From Magnaporthiopsis rhizophila (lineage: Eukaryota > Ascomycota > Sordariomycetes > Magnaporthales > Magnaporthaceae): DNA of 64,000 bases. The notes beneath the pieces were generated by a model. It saw only the letters and a list, made by a program, of their open reading frames with translations, searched no databases and was not told the origin of the DNA. Shown here one piece after another: positions 42,493 through 53,956 of this stretch. The translations under genes were made by a program, and so were the position numbers. The DNA is taken from the NCBI GenBank assembly GCA_003049465.1, contig PYSS01000057.1, positions 1-64,000 on the forward strand. Direction: 5' to 3'. Each line of letters opens with the position of its first letter. Within the stretch, counting starts at the first letter, position 1.

Positions 42493-44367
42493 ATGTCTGC
42501 GTCGCCAACAAACGATGGGCAACCGCCAGCAGCGCCAGCGGCGGCTCAGGCCGCGGCAACTGTGCGCGATATGGAAGACTCCCAGCGGCGAGCGCATGCC
42601 CTGCTAGACGAGCTGCAGAGCCTCCTTGAGCGGACCACCATCGGCGGCGGGGCAGGGAATAGGGGACGAGACGTGGTCAGGGTGCAAGACTCTCCCAACG
42701 CCGACGGAAAGGGCTTGGGTAACATTCGGACCTCGGCGTCAAGCGATGCCGCCGCTGTGCGGTGCCAGCCCAATTCTGTGAACGGGCTCCGGCCTCTCTA
42801 CAAACGGGTTGAGGCCGAGACGCGGGGTCACGAGAGGGCTTTGGAGGAGTTCAAGATACGATTTCCTGACATCCTATTGGCAAATGACTCTGGGATCGGC
42901 CTCTCGTCTCCCGCTATCAAGGCCGCGGATATCGAAGCGGAGCTCGCCGTAGCGGAGAAAAGAATCCGGGCCCGCATTGATTGCTCCAACCTCCCGTCTG
43001 CAGAAGCACAGTGGGCCATCATCAAACGATGCCGTGATCTCAAGGCCGTCGGGCAGAAGTTTGAGAAGGCAAGCAAGCAGAGCACGGAACGGGAATTTCG
43101 AACAAGAGGGACCAAACGCACAAAGGAGGTGGCCCTCGTTGATGCCGTCATGGACGGGGGAGCAACATGGCTTCGTGTGCTGGGAATCACCGAGTCACGA
43201 CTGCTGCACGAAATGGCCGAAGCCGGCTGGAACTGGGGCAGGGAAGAGCATGGAGACGGCGCAGACGGGGCTCGAAGAATGACGGGCAGCATCAGCTCCG
43301 AGGACGGCGAAGAAGACGACGACATGGACTCTATATCCCTCGTCCAGACCGTCCAGGGGCTCACACAGGCGGCCAGATGCCGCAGCCGCAGCCAGCGGCC
43401 CCGCACGCTGCACATTGTGCTCACTCGAGTCAGGGAGCAGTCGCACAAGGATATCGGTCGTCTCCTGGGCAGGGTGCGCAGAATGGGCACTAATAGCCGG
43501 CAAGTAGAGGAAGGCCCCTCGTCATCGCTAATCTCGATCGTCGTCGACGCCGCCGACTCGTCCTTCTGTACCAACCCCACCCCGCCGCTGGACGCGGCGC
43601 TGCAAAATCTGGCGCCGCCCGCGCCGGCCAGCGACGCCCTCGGCCGCGCCGTGAGCGTCGGCCCCGTGGCGAACCTAGACGCGAGCACGCTGATGGCACT
43701 CATCTCGGACATCTCGCACGCGCACGTGCCGGAGCAGGCCTGGCACCGCCCGGACATCCGCAAGCAGGTCCGGGCCGAGCTGTCGGGCATCGAGCCGACC
43801 GCGGCCGCGTTCCTGTACCCGCTGCTCGCAGGCCGCGAGCTGGTGTGCACGCTGGGCGCGGCGCGACGCGTGCGCCAGATCGTCGACACGCTCGGCTCGG
43901 CCGGCGAGTCGGCGCGCCTGGCCGCCCTCCTCCTGCCACCACCACATGGTTTGGGCTCCGAAGAAGAGGCGAGGCGAGAGCTGCAGCGGCACTCGGTTCA
44001 TCCGGTCCCATCTTCCTTGCGGCTGCCAATCAGGGTGGTCGACGCCCGGATGGCGGAGCGCTGGGAGGCGCTGGTCGAGGAGGGAGCCCTGCCGCAGGTG
44101 GCCGGCTCTGTGGCGCGGGACCTGCTCAACGACGTCAACATGGAGTCGTTCTTGTACGGGTGGGAGGCGGCCGACAAGGAAATGACAACGGTCACGGCGA
44201 ACCTGACGCTGGCGCAGCACATTCTCAAGAGAACGGGCTTAGCCGAGAGCGACGGGGCCCACTCGCCGCCGTTGGGCGATGAGGGGAAACAGACCCCGCG
44301 GCTCTACGTCCATACGGTGCGGAGGTCTCTGGGAGCGGGGCAGCGGCAGGTCGACCAGAACGTGTAA
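42493..44367 (+). CDS. DUF1308 family protein (C7orf25-like)
   Basis: A single-exon 624-aa frame starting at ATG 42493 in good context (GGACCATGTCTG). A frame extension to 42466 begins with TTG and was not used. Residues 20-60 form a helix (RRAHALLDELQSLLE); a second helical block near 110-190 follows. The diagnostic segment VALVDAVMDGGATWLRVLGI lies at about 210-240 and HEMAEAGWNW just after. Acidic residues (SSEDGEEDDDMDS) precede a block with TLHIVLTRV. Another conserved block, NLDASTLMALISDISH, is near residue 400. DUF1308 proteins are widespread in eukaryotes and have been linked to PIN-like nuclease folds; that link is from general knowledge and not demonstrable here. Confidence 0.75.
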   Translation: MSASPTNDGQPPAAPAAAQAAATVRDMEDSQRRAHALLDELQSLLERTTIGGGAGNRGRDVVRVQDSPNADGKGLGNIRTSASSDAAAVRCQPNSVNGLRPLYKRVEAETRGHERALEEFKIRFPDILLANDSGIGLSSPAIKAADIEAELAVAEKRIRARIDCSNLPSAEAQWAIIKRCRDLKAVGQKFEKASKQSTEREFRTRGTKRTKEVALVDAVMDGGATWLRVLGITESRLLHEMAEAGWNWGREEHGDGADGARRMTGSISSEDGEEDDDMDSISLVQTVQGLTQAARCRSRSQRPRTLHIVLTRVREQSHKDIGRLLGRVRRMGTNSRQVEEGPSSSLISIVVDAADSSFCTNPTPPLDAALQNLAPPAPASDALGRAVSVGPVANLDASTLMALISDISHAHVPEQAWHRPDIRKQVRAELSGIEPTAAAFLYPLLAGRELVCTLGAARRVRQIVDTLGSAGESARLAALLLPPPHGLGSEEEARRELQRHSVHPVPSSLRLPIRVVDARMAERWEALVEEGALPQVAGSVARDLLNDVNMESFLYGWEAADKEMTTVTANLTLAQHILKRTGLAESDGAHSPPLGDEGKQTPRLYVHTVRRSLGAGQRQVDQNV

Positions 44368-45223
44368 TTACAGTATCCGTCTGGTTTTCCACATTTTGGT
44401 ATATGCCCGACAGCCGTATTTTCCCGCGGACAGACTCCGCGGGCGCCGGACCAATGACACACCTGTTCGAGAAGGTTCTCGCGGATTAGCTCCCGCCTTC
44501 ATCCCCTCCAAGTCTCGGAGAACACGCGAGCCGTTGGACACAGGATTAGACGCAGCCCACGAGAAGCTTCCATGTCGAACGTTTCTGGCCCTGACTCGGT
44601 GATTGCATCCTGTGGGGCCGCAAGCATGTGAGAGGCATTTTGAGCCGTCGCAGCTAGAAGTCCAGCTCTCGCTTCAAAAGGTCTGGGGGTAAGCTCCGGG
44701 CAAATTAGTCCGTAGATTGCTCGTTTTTTTTCTTACCTTCTTGATCCTTAGCGTCTCCCAGTTTCAAAATCTTCACCGACAAAAAAAGGCGAACCACTAC
44801 ACTGACCGGGTTGGCACGAGCTTGGCAGGGGTTGAGGACCTTGCATGAAGTGGGGGTCGCGCCATAATACTCAGGCCGTTCCTATTCGTCGGCTCCAACG
44901 GGGCGAAAAGCTACCATGTTGGGGCTATTGGCGACTAACGGCTCGGGTGCGATTGCCGGCATTGAACTCGACCGATACCCATAAAGGCGATCCACAGCTT
45001 CTCCAGTGGTCTATCGCCCTGACACGTTTGCGCATGCCGCCCTCCATCCGCTTACGGTACGGAGGGTAGGTGGTACCTATTAAAGGAATGCGTCGTCCCC
45101 TCCTTCCACGCTCAGGGAGTAGGTAGGTAAGTATCTAGTCTTGGTCGCTGAACGCTCGCCAACAACCTATCCATTCGACAGCCCAACAAAATATCAGCAA
45201 AACCAGCCCCTTCACCTCCCACA
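44368..45223. other. Spacer upstream of the GST gene
   Basis: 856 bp with no supported gene. AGGTAGGTAAGT-type short repeats lie near 45118-45132. The last 30 bases before the GST ATG are CA-rich, usual for fungal leaders. Confidence 0.5.
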
Positions 45224-46004
45224 ATGGCTCCCTTCGCTACCATCTACTCCTACCCGGAGAACCGCCGCGTCAAGTCGGTAAGTGGACAGCGCTGACAAAA
45301 CCCCGCAATCCCACGACCTGACCCCTGGACGACGCGGGGCAAGAACCATGCAGCACTAAAAAACTGACCACGCCACCCAACCCCGCGCACAGGCCCAGGT
45401 CCTCGCCGCCATGAACGGGCTCGAGCTCAACGTGCCCACGTTCGAGTTCGGCGTGGGCAACCAGACGCCCGAGTTCCTGGCCAAGTTCCCGCTCGGCAAG
45501 GTGCCCGCCATGGAGACGGCCGACGGCCTGTACCTGACCGAGAGCGTCGCCATCTGCGCCCACGTCGCCGCCTCGGGCCCGCTGGCCGACCAGCTGCTGG
45601 GCAAGACGGTGGCCGAGCGCTCGCAGATCTTACGCTGGTCCATCTACGCCGAGACGGAGATCGCCTCCCACACCACGCCCATATTCCTCGGCTACGTTCT
45701 GAAGCTGTACCCGGGCAGTCCGGCCGCCTACGACACGGGCGTCGCCGGCTACCAGCGCGCCGTCCTCGCACTTGACGCCGCGCTCAAGGACGGCAGGTCC
45801 TTCCTGGTCGGCGACAAGCTCTCCATGGCCGATGCCATCATCGCCGGCGCCCTCTTCTTCACCTCGACCTTCCTGCTGGACGCCGAAATGGCAAAGGAGG
45901 CGCCCAACGTCGTCAGGTACATGACCGGCCTCAGCGCCGTTCCCGAGATCAAGAACGTCTTTGGCGAGTTCAAGCCGTGCGCCGCCAGGACCCCGAAGGC
46001 GTAA
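45224..46004 (+). CDS. Glutathione S-transferase, eEF1B-gamma-like type
   Basis: The model is join(45224..45277,45393..46004), 221 aa; the 115-nt phase-0 intron follows codon 18. The N-terminal thioredoxin-like domain contains FPLGKVPAMETADGLYLTES, with the cis-Pro (VPAM) and the Glu-Ser pair that binds the glutathione gamma-glutamyl group. The all-helical C-terminal domain carries the conserved FLVGDKLSMADAIIAG N-capping box. The fold resembles the GST part of translation factor eEF1B-gamma, but the eEF1B-gamma C-terminal domain is absent, so it is a stand-alone GST. It is followed by a flavin monooxygenase gene on the same strand; both families act in detoxification, although co-regulation is not shown. 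Confidence 0.9.
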
Positions 46005-46691
46005 AATAGAAAATGTGGGTATGAAGGGGAAAAAAAAAAAAAAAAAAAAACCAATGGAAATGGATGCACGGACGTCGCGTTGGTGGGAAACGTGGACGGG
46101 GGGGAATCGTTAGATACCATATGGATCCATCCCGCTCAAATCGAAGGATTACCTCGCAAACCGTCGCACACCACATATGCAGCGTGACCGAGCCGGCCAG
46201 TGATAACGAAGTTTGCATTACGGACGGTGTGACGCGCAGGAGAGCGGGAACGAAACATGGGTTACGAAGGATCCGGAAGCTGGAGGGGGACGACGGATGG
46301 AGCAAACACCTAAGCACACCGAAAAAAATAACTGGGGCAGGAGCTGAACCGCTGGCTGGGAAAGAAGGGCGCTAGCACTCAGCCGGGAAATTAGACACGA
46401 CCGTTGGTGGTTTGCGATCGCGAGATTCCTTCCCTGCAGCCAGGGGTGTCAGGGCGGGGCTCAATGATGAGCCAGCAGGCACAAAAAGCGAGGGAACGCG
46501 CCTGCTGCTGCTGAAGAAAAACGTCCACTTCGAGTCTAGGTAAGTTCCATTGTTTTCATCCGCTAGTGTGGTCTTTTGCGCGCCGATCAATCCAATCCCC
46601 AAGCCGAAAAAAAAAACACCAAGACAACACCGGGCGAAACACCCACGCCGAGGACTTGCCAAGACCTTGAGAGCACTCGACTGCAGCAAGC
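46005..46691. other. Spacer between GST and flavin monooxygenase
   Basis: 687 bp with no supported gene. A 21-nt A tract at 46030-46050 lies 25 bp after the GST stop codon. Confidence 0.55.
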
Positions 46692-48851
46692 ATGCCGACA
46701 GACCCGGCCCGTGTGGCCGTCATTGGCGCTGGTGGGTACCCCGTCGCTGTCGATCGCGGGAACGAGCGTGGCCCGAGCTGACTTGGAGATGAATGGGCTG
46801 GCGCGGGAAAAAAAAAAAAAAAAAAAAAAAAAGGCCCGGCCGGTCTAGCTGCCATCAAGTCGCTCCAGGAGGAGGGCTTCCAAGTCACCGGCTTCGAGCG
46901 CCGATCCGCCGTGGGCGGCCTCTGGGCCTTCTCCGACGATCCCAACTGCACCTCGGCGACGACGGGCACCCGCTACCAGATGAGCAAGTTCATTGTGGGG
47001 ACCTCCCTTTCCCTCCGAGGCGCTGCACGTCGAGCAATGAGCTGTCTGCTGATCCAGTTCCGTCGTGTGCAGTCGTGCTTCACGGACTTTCCATTTCCCG
47101 ATGGTAACGTATCCCCGCGCCTCTGCACCCCTTAACGAGCGAGTTGGTAAACGCGATCGGGCTGCGACTCTAACTCTTTCCCTTCCTTTCCCTTGGCGAC
47201 AAGACTTCCCAAGGTTCCCCATGGCGGAGGAAATGGCAAAATACTACCAGTCCTATGCGGAACACTTCTGCCTGATCGACAAGATCCGGTTCAGCACGGT
47301 CGTGAGCTCAGTCCGGCGAAGCAGCGACGACACGGCCTGGCTGCTGGACATCGAGGGCGAGGAGGGGCCTCTATCGTTCGACAAGGTCCTGGTCGCCGCC
47401 GGCACCGAGACCAAACCCAAGCCGCTTCCGGAGTTTAAGGAGCGGGAGCTGTTTGAGGGCAGGGTTATCCACTCGCAGGCGTACAAACGGTAAGCCGCGG
47501 GGTCTCGTTACACCTTGTTTTTGTTTTTATTTTTTATTAAGGCGTGTTTGCTGATGTCATGATGACGGGGCTGTCAGACCGGATGACTTCAAAGGTCTGA
47601 GCGTAGTGGTGATCGGGCAGGGAAACACTGCGTGCGACTGCGCTGTGGTGCGTCTTGTTTGCGCCCTCGACTCCTAGTACAGACCTCCACTCCATCCCTG
47701 CGGGATAGAGGCTCGTCGCCGACATGCTGACACTAACATTTCTCGTAAACCCGCGGCCGCAGGAGCTTGCCTCACACGCCAAAAAGGTCTACCTCGCGCA
47801 CCGGCGGCGCGCGGTGGTCATCCCGCGCAATGTGGACGGCCAACGGTACGATCGCGCGCTGACCTGGAGCATGGCACGCATCGGTTTCTGGCTGCAGGCG
47901 AACTTCCCCGCGGTGCACCGGCGCCTGATGTACCTGCAGTTCTCGGCCATCGTGCGCAAGGCGTGGGGCAGTAGCAATGCTAGTGAGGACGCGCTGCTGG
48001 GTACCTCGCCGGCGCTGGCAACCAACATTGCGAGCCTGGTCGTCAACGACGATTTGGTGCCGCTGCTGCGCAGCGGGGCCATTACGGCGACGCATGCGGT
48101 GAAGAAGTTTGTCGGGCCCCGGGAGCTGGAGATGGAAGACGGGGAGGTGGTTCGGGATGTGGATGTCGTGATTGCGTGCACGGGCTACACCTCGTCGCTC
48201 GGGGTGCTGGCGCCCGGGGTTCTGGAGTATTATGGCGACGACAACGAGGCGCCGGTTCCGCCGCCATCAGGGGAGGAGGATTCAGGAGTCGCGAGGACGC
48301 CCCTGCCGCCGAGGGTGCCGCGGTTGTACCGAAACATCTTCCCGCCGCGCTGGGCGGACTCGCTGGCCTGCCTCAACCACCTGGTCCTGATCCACGCGGC
48401 GGTGCAGCGCGAGGTGGCGGGCATGGCGGTGGCGCAGGTGTGGGCGGGCAAGACGAAGCTGCCGCCGCGGGCCGAGATGGAGGCGCAGGCGGACGCGCAG
48501 GCGTGTGGCTACCGGGCGCGGCAGCAGCAACAGCCCCGGATCGCGCAGCCCGAGGGCCTGGTCGTCGACCCGCACTCCTGGCTCCGATGGGTCGATGAGG
48601 CGGCCGGCTCGGGCGTGTACGCGTCGCTGGGCTGGACGTGGCGCGGCATCTTGTTCTTGCTGCGCGAGCCCAGGCTGTGGCTGCTCATGGCCTGGGGCGT
48701 CAACTCGCCGCACATTTACAGGTTCTTCAATACGGGCAAGAGGAAGGCGTGGGACGGCGCCAGGCAGGCCATCGTGCACGTCAACGAGCAGAGCGCAGCC
48801 GACGCGAAGCTTGGGGCGGAGGGGGCGCAGGCGACGGCCGCCGGGAGGTAG
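46692..48851 (+). CDS. Flavin-containing monooxygenase (FMO)
   Basis: Six exons: join(46692..46731,46834..46994,47073..47103,47204..47489,47578..47647,47763..48851), 558 aa. The FAD-binding GxGxxG is split by intron 1 (VIGAG-PAGL), followed by FERRSAVGGLWAF. The FMO fingerprint FxGxxxHxxxY is present as FEGRVIHSQAY. The NADPH-binding loop is VVVIGQGNTACD. A late ACTGYTSS matches the FATGY-type motif. These enzymes oxygenate N or S atoms of small nucleophiles in the cytosol or at the ER. The C-terminal 250 residues hold hydrophobic helices (WRGILFLL ... LWLLMAWG). Exon 3 is only 31 nt. Intron 1 ends in A25 followed by G, so its acceptor follows a pure A tract instead of pyrimidines. All junctions keep frame. 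Confidence 0.85.
46808..46832. repeat. A25 homopolymer at a 3' splice site
   Basis: 25 consecutive A immediately before the G of the intron 1 acceptor in the flavin monooxygenase gene. Confidence 0.9.
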
Positions 48852-50056
48852 GACTCGGGTCTCGGGTGTTGATCTTCTTGCCTTTCTCTGCCAAGGACGG
48901 GCAGGGACTCCAGTTTTGATAAGATGTGGGGTTGGTGGATCCATTTCGGTCGGGCCGGAGGGCTGGACGGCGGCAATCATCGGCATTAGGTTTTTTACAA
49001 TTGACTTTTGGCAACGCTCGGGAACAGCTGCGCGGTTAGAACCGCCCACGCAACATTTTTAGAGTCAATGCGATACCAATTTCCTAGCATTCAATACATC
49101 TTTTAACCTCCTAGCATTGCCGGTACACCTTCTAGATCATGGATGTTGAAATTTCCCAACGCGGTTCGAACGATTGTAAATTGAGTTCGTCTTATTTGTC
49201 CAATACGATGTTCATGTTCGTGACCAGGTAACTTTTACGATCCTGGAAGGGTGTACAGCTGTTCAGGCTTCCAGGATCCCCCGAGGCTTCTCCGCAGTAA
49301 TCCCCCATTTCCAAAGACGGGCCCCAGAAACCGCTTGCCCGCTTGCGACAAAACCTCCGTCGGTCAGCAAACGTCATCGCCTGCTGGTTGCGATGGATGG
49401 TTGAACACGCGACGTCGGCATCAATCCACCTAAGCTTTTGATCGCCCCCGCCACCGAGTCAGCGACTTGGCGGAGAAGTTGGCATCCATTGAAAGGGCGC
49501 TGATGCGCCTTGGCCATGACCTGCACCTGCCTGCGAGAGTCTAGCGTGCCCCGTCTCCACCGAGCCGGGCCCTGATCCCCGCGCCCCCCACTGCCGACCG
49601 AGCTCTGGAAGGGGAAAAAGGGCCCTAGGGTGGTGCCGATGGCGATGCGCGCGGCCGTATTCGGAGCTGCCATTGTCGAAGATTAAAAGAAATGCCATCC
49701 CAGAGGTTGCCACAATGCATTGTAACATTGCGATGGGCCCATGGTTTTTTTTTTATCTCTTGTCTTTTCTCCTTTTTCTTCTCCCATCTCTGTTCGTCTA
49801 ATAATCCGTCCTATCCCTTTTTTTTCTTTCTCCCTTTACCTTTCGTCTTGGCAGGTGGGTAGTGTGACTGTGCCTGCGTCGGCAACTTCCACGGAGCCCG
49901 AAAACTTTTAGCCGACGTCATATCGGCCGGCTCGTCACCGCCGACCAGGCCAACCCGCTGCCTACCACCTTGGTACCCGACACGCGCCGCGTTTTCGCCG
50001 GGGATCAGCAGACAGAGACGGAGAAGACCTGCCCGACGACCACCACCGCACGCGCG
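48852..50056. other. Spacer between FMO and amino-acid permease
   Basis: 1.2 kb with no supported gene. It contains a perfect 11-bp hairpin (49239-49278) and T- and C-rich stretches at 49745-49850 in the permease leader. The permease frame is open upstream to 49970, but only via a TTG codon. Confidence 0.5.
49239..49278. repeat. Perfect 11-bp inverted repeat (hairpin)
   Basis: GATCCTGGAAG at 49239-49249 and CTTCCAGGATC at 49268-49278 are exact reverse complements with an 18-nt loop. The 14-mer starting at 49239 also occurs at the edge of the inverted repeat at 15063-15189. Confidence 0.7.
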
Positions 50057-52132
50057 ATGAAGGACGATAGCGGGTCGCCGGGCCCCGGCGCCGACGTTGA
50101 GGGCAAGCCCTCGGCGGGCTACGTGCAGGACGTCGGCATCGCCCAGGTCCGCGCCGACGGCACCGAGGACCTGCTCGCCAAGTACAACCAGCTGGAACGT
50201 GGACTGAAGAGTAGACACATCCAGTTTATGGCCCTGGGCGGAGCGTGAGTCGAAAGCACCACCTAAACCCGGCGGCATGCCCCTTGCCCTTGATGGATGT
50301 GGATGGAGGGCTTGATCCTTTTAGCGCGTCCGCGCCAACACTCTCCCACTGACACCTGGCTTTTTGCTGGCGCCTGCCCGCAGCATCGGGACGGGACTCT
50401 TCGTCGGATCGGGAGCCATCCTGAGCCTCGTCGGCCCGCTTCCCCTGTTCCTGGGCTACTCCTCCATGATGCTTCTGGTCTACTTCATCATGAACGACCT
50501 GGCCGAGATGGCGACATACCTGCCCCTGAAGGGAATCTCCATCCCGTAAGTCCCCTCGGTCTCCATCCTCACTCCCGGCTTGCGATCACCCACCCATGAA
50601 CCCGTCTACTGATCACTGGCGACGCATCACAGCTATTTTGTTGACCGCTTTGTCGATCCCTCGCTGGCGTTTGCTACCGGGTACAACTACTGGTGTAGGC
50701 CAACGCCGCGCGTCCAGCCCCTGTAACATTCCACCGGTTCCTAACTTTTCCCTTGCTTTTGTTTCCCCCGCAGATGCGTACGCTATGCTTGTAGGTGCGG
50801 AGGCAGTTGCCGGCGCCATTCTCCTGGACTACTGGGAGACCCCCGTCCCCTCGTGGGTTTGGATCACCATCATCCTGGCCGTGACGCTGGGTCTCAACAT
50901 TTTCGCCGTCAGCGTCTTTGGCGAGGCCGAGTTCTGGTTTGCCAGCATCAAGTTCATCACCATCATGGGCCTGATCCTCGTGTCGCTCGTCATCATTCTC
51001 GGCGGCGGGCCCAACGGCAAGCGCATCGGCTTCCTCTACTGGTACAGCCCCGGCGCCATAGAACCGTACCTCGCCACGGGCAGCACCGGGAACTTCCTCG
51101 CCTACTGGGCCGCCTTCGTCCAGGCCGGGTTCGCCTTCATCACGTCGCCCGAGCTGATCGCGCTCGCGTCGGGCGAGACCATGGCCCCGCGCCGCAACAT
51201 CCCAAAGGCCGCGCGCCGCTTCGTCTGGCGGCTCGCCATCTTCTACGGCCTGGGCTCCCTCATGGTCGGCGTCATCACGCCGCGAGACGAGAAGAAGCTG
51301 CTCAGCAAGCAGTCCAACGCCAACGCGTCCCCCTGGGTCATTGGCATCCAGAACGCGGGCATCGTCGGCCTCAACCACGTCATCAACGCCGCCATCCTGA
51401 CCAGCGCCTGGTCCGCCGGCAACGCCTTCCTGTACTCGGGCTCGCGCGTGCTCTACTCGCTCGCCCTCAACGGCCAGGCGCCCCGCATCTTTGCCAAGTC
51501 CACCAAGCGCGGCGTGCCCTACGCCGCCGTGCTGGCCACCTGGGCCGTCGGCCTGCTTGCGTACCTAAAGGTCAACGAGAAGAGCGGCCTCGTCTTTACC
51601 TGGCTGATGAATCTGAGGTAAGCTGGCACCTTTCTTACCAGCCGACGCCGGCCCGGGCCACGATTCCCTTTTCCCTTCCCCGGCCCGGTAAATCTAACAA
51701 ACACTCTACCCGACCACCAGCACCATTTCCGGCTACATCGCCTGGATCGTCGTCCTCATCACCTACCTGCGCTTCCGCGCCGCGCTCAGCTTCCGCAACC
51801 TGCTGCACACGCTGCCCTTCCGGGGCGCGCTGCAGCCGTACGGCACCTACTTTGTGCTCGTGGCGCTCGTCCTCCTGACGCTGACCAACGGGTTCGCGCT
51901 CTTCTTCCCCGGCAACTGGAACGTCGAGTCCTTCTTCATCGCCTACATCACCATCCCCATCTTCCTGGCCCTCTACCTCGGCCACAAGGCGGCCAGGCGG
52001 ACGCCGTTCTTCAGGCGGACCGGGGACATCGACGTCGTCACGGGCGTCCGCGAGATGGAGGAGCTGGCCGCCAGCGACGTCGAGCCCGTGCCCAAGAATG
52101 TTTGGCAGAAGATTTGGTTCTGGATTGCGTAG
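50057..52132 (+). CDS. Amino-acid permease (APC superfamily, fungal AAT type)
   Basis: Five exons: join(50057..50244,50384..50545,50633..50694,50774..51617,51721..52132), 555 aa. These are plasma-membrane proton symporters of amino acids. The N-terminal cytosolic segment ends RGLKSRHIQFMALGGA, and the substrate-binding helix I reads IGTGLFVGSGAIL across the first junction, both hallmarks of the family. Further blocks are PLKGISIPYFVDRFVDPSLAF (spliced), AFITSPELIALASGE, RNIPKAARRF, SAGNAFLYSGSRVLYSLA and the late NLSTISGYIAWIVVLITYLRF. About 12 helices are visible. The tail ends in a short basic/aromatic VWQKIWFWIA. All four introns (139, 87, 79, 103 nt) join in frame. The start is the only ATG near the frame's beginning. 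Substrate range cannot be deduced. Confidence 0.9.
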
Positions 52133-53574
52133 GATTCGTGTATTGGCTGGCATGGGATGCTAGGATGAGGTTTCCAACGTAGAAGGTTTCCTATGTTATA
52201 GGGATTTCCGAGCGCAAAAGAAGAGTAGATTAGACCGTCCATTGCGGCAGATATCATTTGCATGACATTCATCTACGTTGCTATGTACATTTCTGTGGCG
52301 GGCTGCATCCTGACTTTTGTAGCGGCCGCGTACACCATGGCCGCTTGGAGCTACCAAAAGCAGATCGAAATGGGAATCTTGCATCTGGACAACATTGCTG
52401 GCTGGGGATTGTTTTTTTTTTTTTTGTTCTTTTTGTTCTTCCTCCGTTCCCTTGTGAATGTTTAAATTATATCTTTCCACTGCGCCTGGCCAGGTACTGT
52501 CTCTCATACTTGTCAGGCAGCAGATCTCCTCGCAGCGGCCTCTTCTGACGGCCTCGTCTTGCCACCGCTGGTGATTTGGCCAATAATTCTCTACCAGCTC
52601 CGCCCGAACCTGGCGCGAAACCATAACAACCGGCTCGAAAACGAACAGTCGAGCCTGAGCAATAGTCCATTCAGTCCTCCTGCTTCTGGCAACGCCAGCT
52701 GTGTGATATTTCCATTCTCAACTTTTGTCGTTGCTGTGCCACAGGGTGTTGTAATATGTGCATTGGGTGGATGGTGCATGTGGACTTGTGCCTTGCACAG
52801 GAAACCACGCAAGCCCCACGTGGCGCCAGATGTGGCCGTCAGCCCAAATCGACCAGACGTCTCTTCCCTCCACACTCTTGGGGCTGAAACGGCGCAGGCT
52901 CCCATGCCCGCCCGATAAGGGAAGGGCGGAGAACATGAACGGCCAGCTGGAGAACAGGAACCGAGATTGGACGATATGGTGGTGGTGGGAAGGAGGGGGG
53001 TTGCCCGGCCTGCGACACCACTAGCGCGGGGCGGTCACGTCCTAACAGCGACTAACTAACCGTTGGGCCCTGTCCCATGGCACTGGTGCCCTGTCTGAGC
53101 GTCGGCCACACACACGCCCACCCCCACACACCAGACTTCTAGCGCTAGAAGGATTTTGACAAAATTTAAATTCTCAGTGTTGCGTTTCTTGGGGCCCTGG
53201 CATAACCACACACCCCCACCCCCCACCAGGGAAACCTTGACTGTACCGGCATCTGTCCCACCCCTGCTAAATCCCAAGCGGCGCGGGGCCGCAATGCTTA
53301 TCCGGACGCCACGGCGTTTGCACGCGCGAATCAAGGTGGAATGGAACGAAAAAGAAGAAAAGAAGAAAAAAAAGAAAAAAAATTGTAGCGAGTGCAAAGC
53401 CCTGGGAGTTGGCATACCGAAAGGTCCCGGCGCTGTTACCTTTAATCCCCAGGCCCCCTGCTCCTTCGGGTAAATCAGTGCACCCCAAGTCGGCCACCCC
53501 CCATAACGGCCACCTGGCCAAGGCCCACTGCACCACCAACCCCGGTATATTCAACTGCAAATATTTACCTTTAT
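52133..53574. other. Intergenic region before the AT-rich block
   Basis: 1.4 kb of moderate GC with no supported gene. It contains T-rich and A/AAG-rich runs (52409-52425, 53345-53385). It ends at the abrupt drop in GC content near 53.57 kb. Confidence 0.55.
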
Positions 53575-53955
53575 TTAACCAACCATGATGCAAAAGTATA
53601 CTGATTCCTGATCAGAATTTTCCGCGCTTTTAAACGCACTTTTATTCACCTTTATAATTTCACCCCTTATTTTTGCAACTTGGCGTATATCCATAAAAGC
53701 TTGGTTGGGGTCCGGCATAACCCTTTTCCTTTTACGAGGGCGTTGTGCCTTTAATTCGGCTTTTAATTGTTTAATTTTTTGCTGGGCCGTAATCAATTCA
53801 AATTTATGCATTTTGTATCCTTTTTAAATTTTTCGGAAAAAAAGCCGTGCTATAGAATTTTGCAGGGTTCGGCCCTGGAAAGTGCTAATTTGGGTGGCTA
53901 GGTTTTGGTTTTGTTTGGGAGTTTTTCAGCTAATTTAAGATAGCCGGAAAAGAAT
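53575..53955 (-). mobile_element. Pogo/Fot1-like DDE transposase C-terminal remnant
   Basis: The minus strand encodes HKFELITAQQKIKQLKAELK followed by a basic RPRKRKRV patch and PDPNQAF, the leucine-zipper-like tail typical of fungal pogo/Fot1 transposases. Upstream (53812-53955) further eroded transposase-like sequence (NSIARLFF) is readable with stops. Catalytic DDE residues are not present, so this is a non-functional tail. The element is apparently cut at 53956 by the repeat that follows. Confidence 0.6.
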
Positions 53956-53956
53956 C

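Noticed and set aside
49970..50056. N-terminal extension of the amino-acid permease
   Set aside because: It starts with TTG; the first ATG in frame is 50057.
1..53574. tRNA genes, rRNA and CRISPR arrays in the GC-rich part
   Set aside because: Reading for T-arm motifs gave only isolated matches without a cloverleaf (for example 7434, 49165); no regularly spaced repeats and no rRNA-like sequence were seen.
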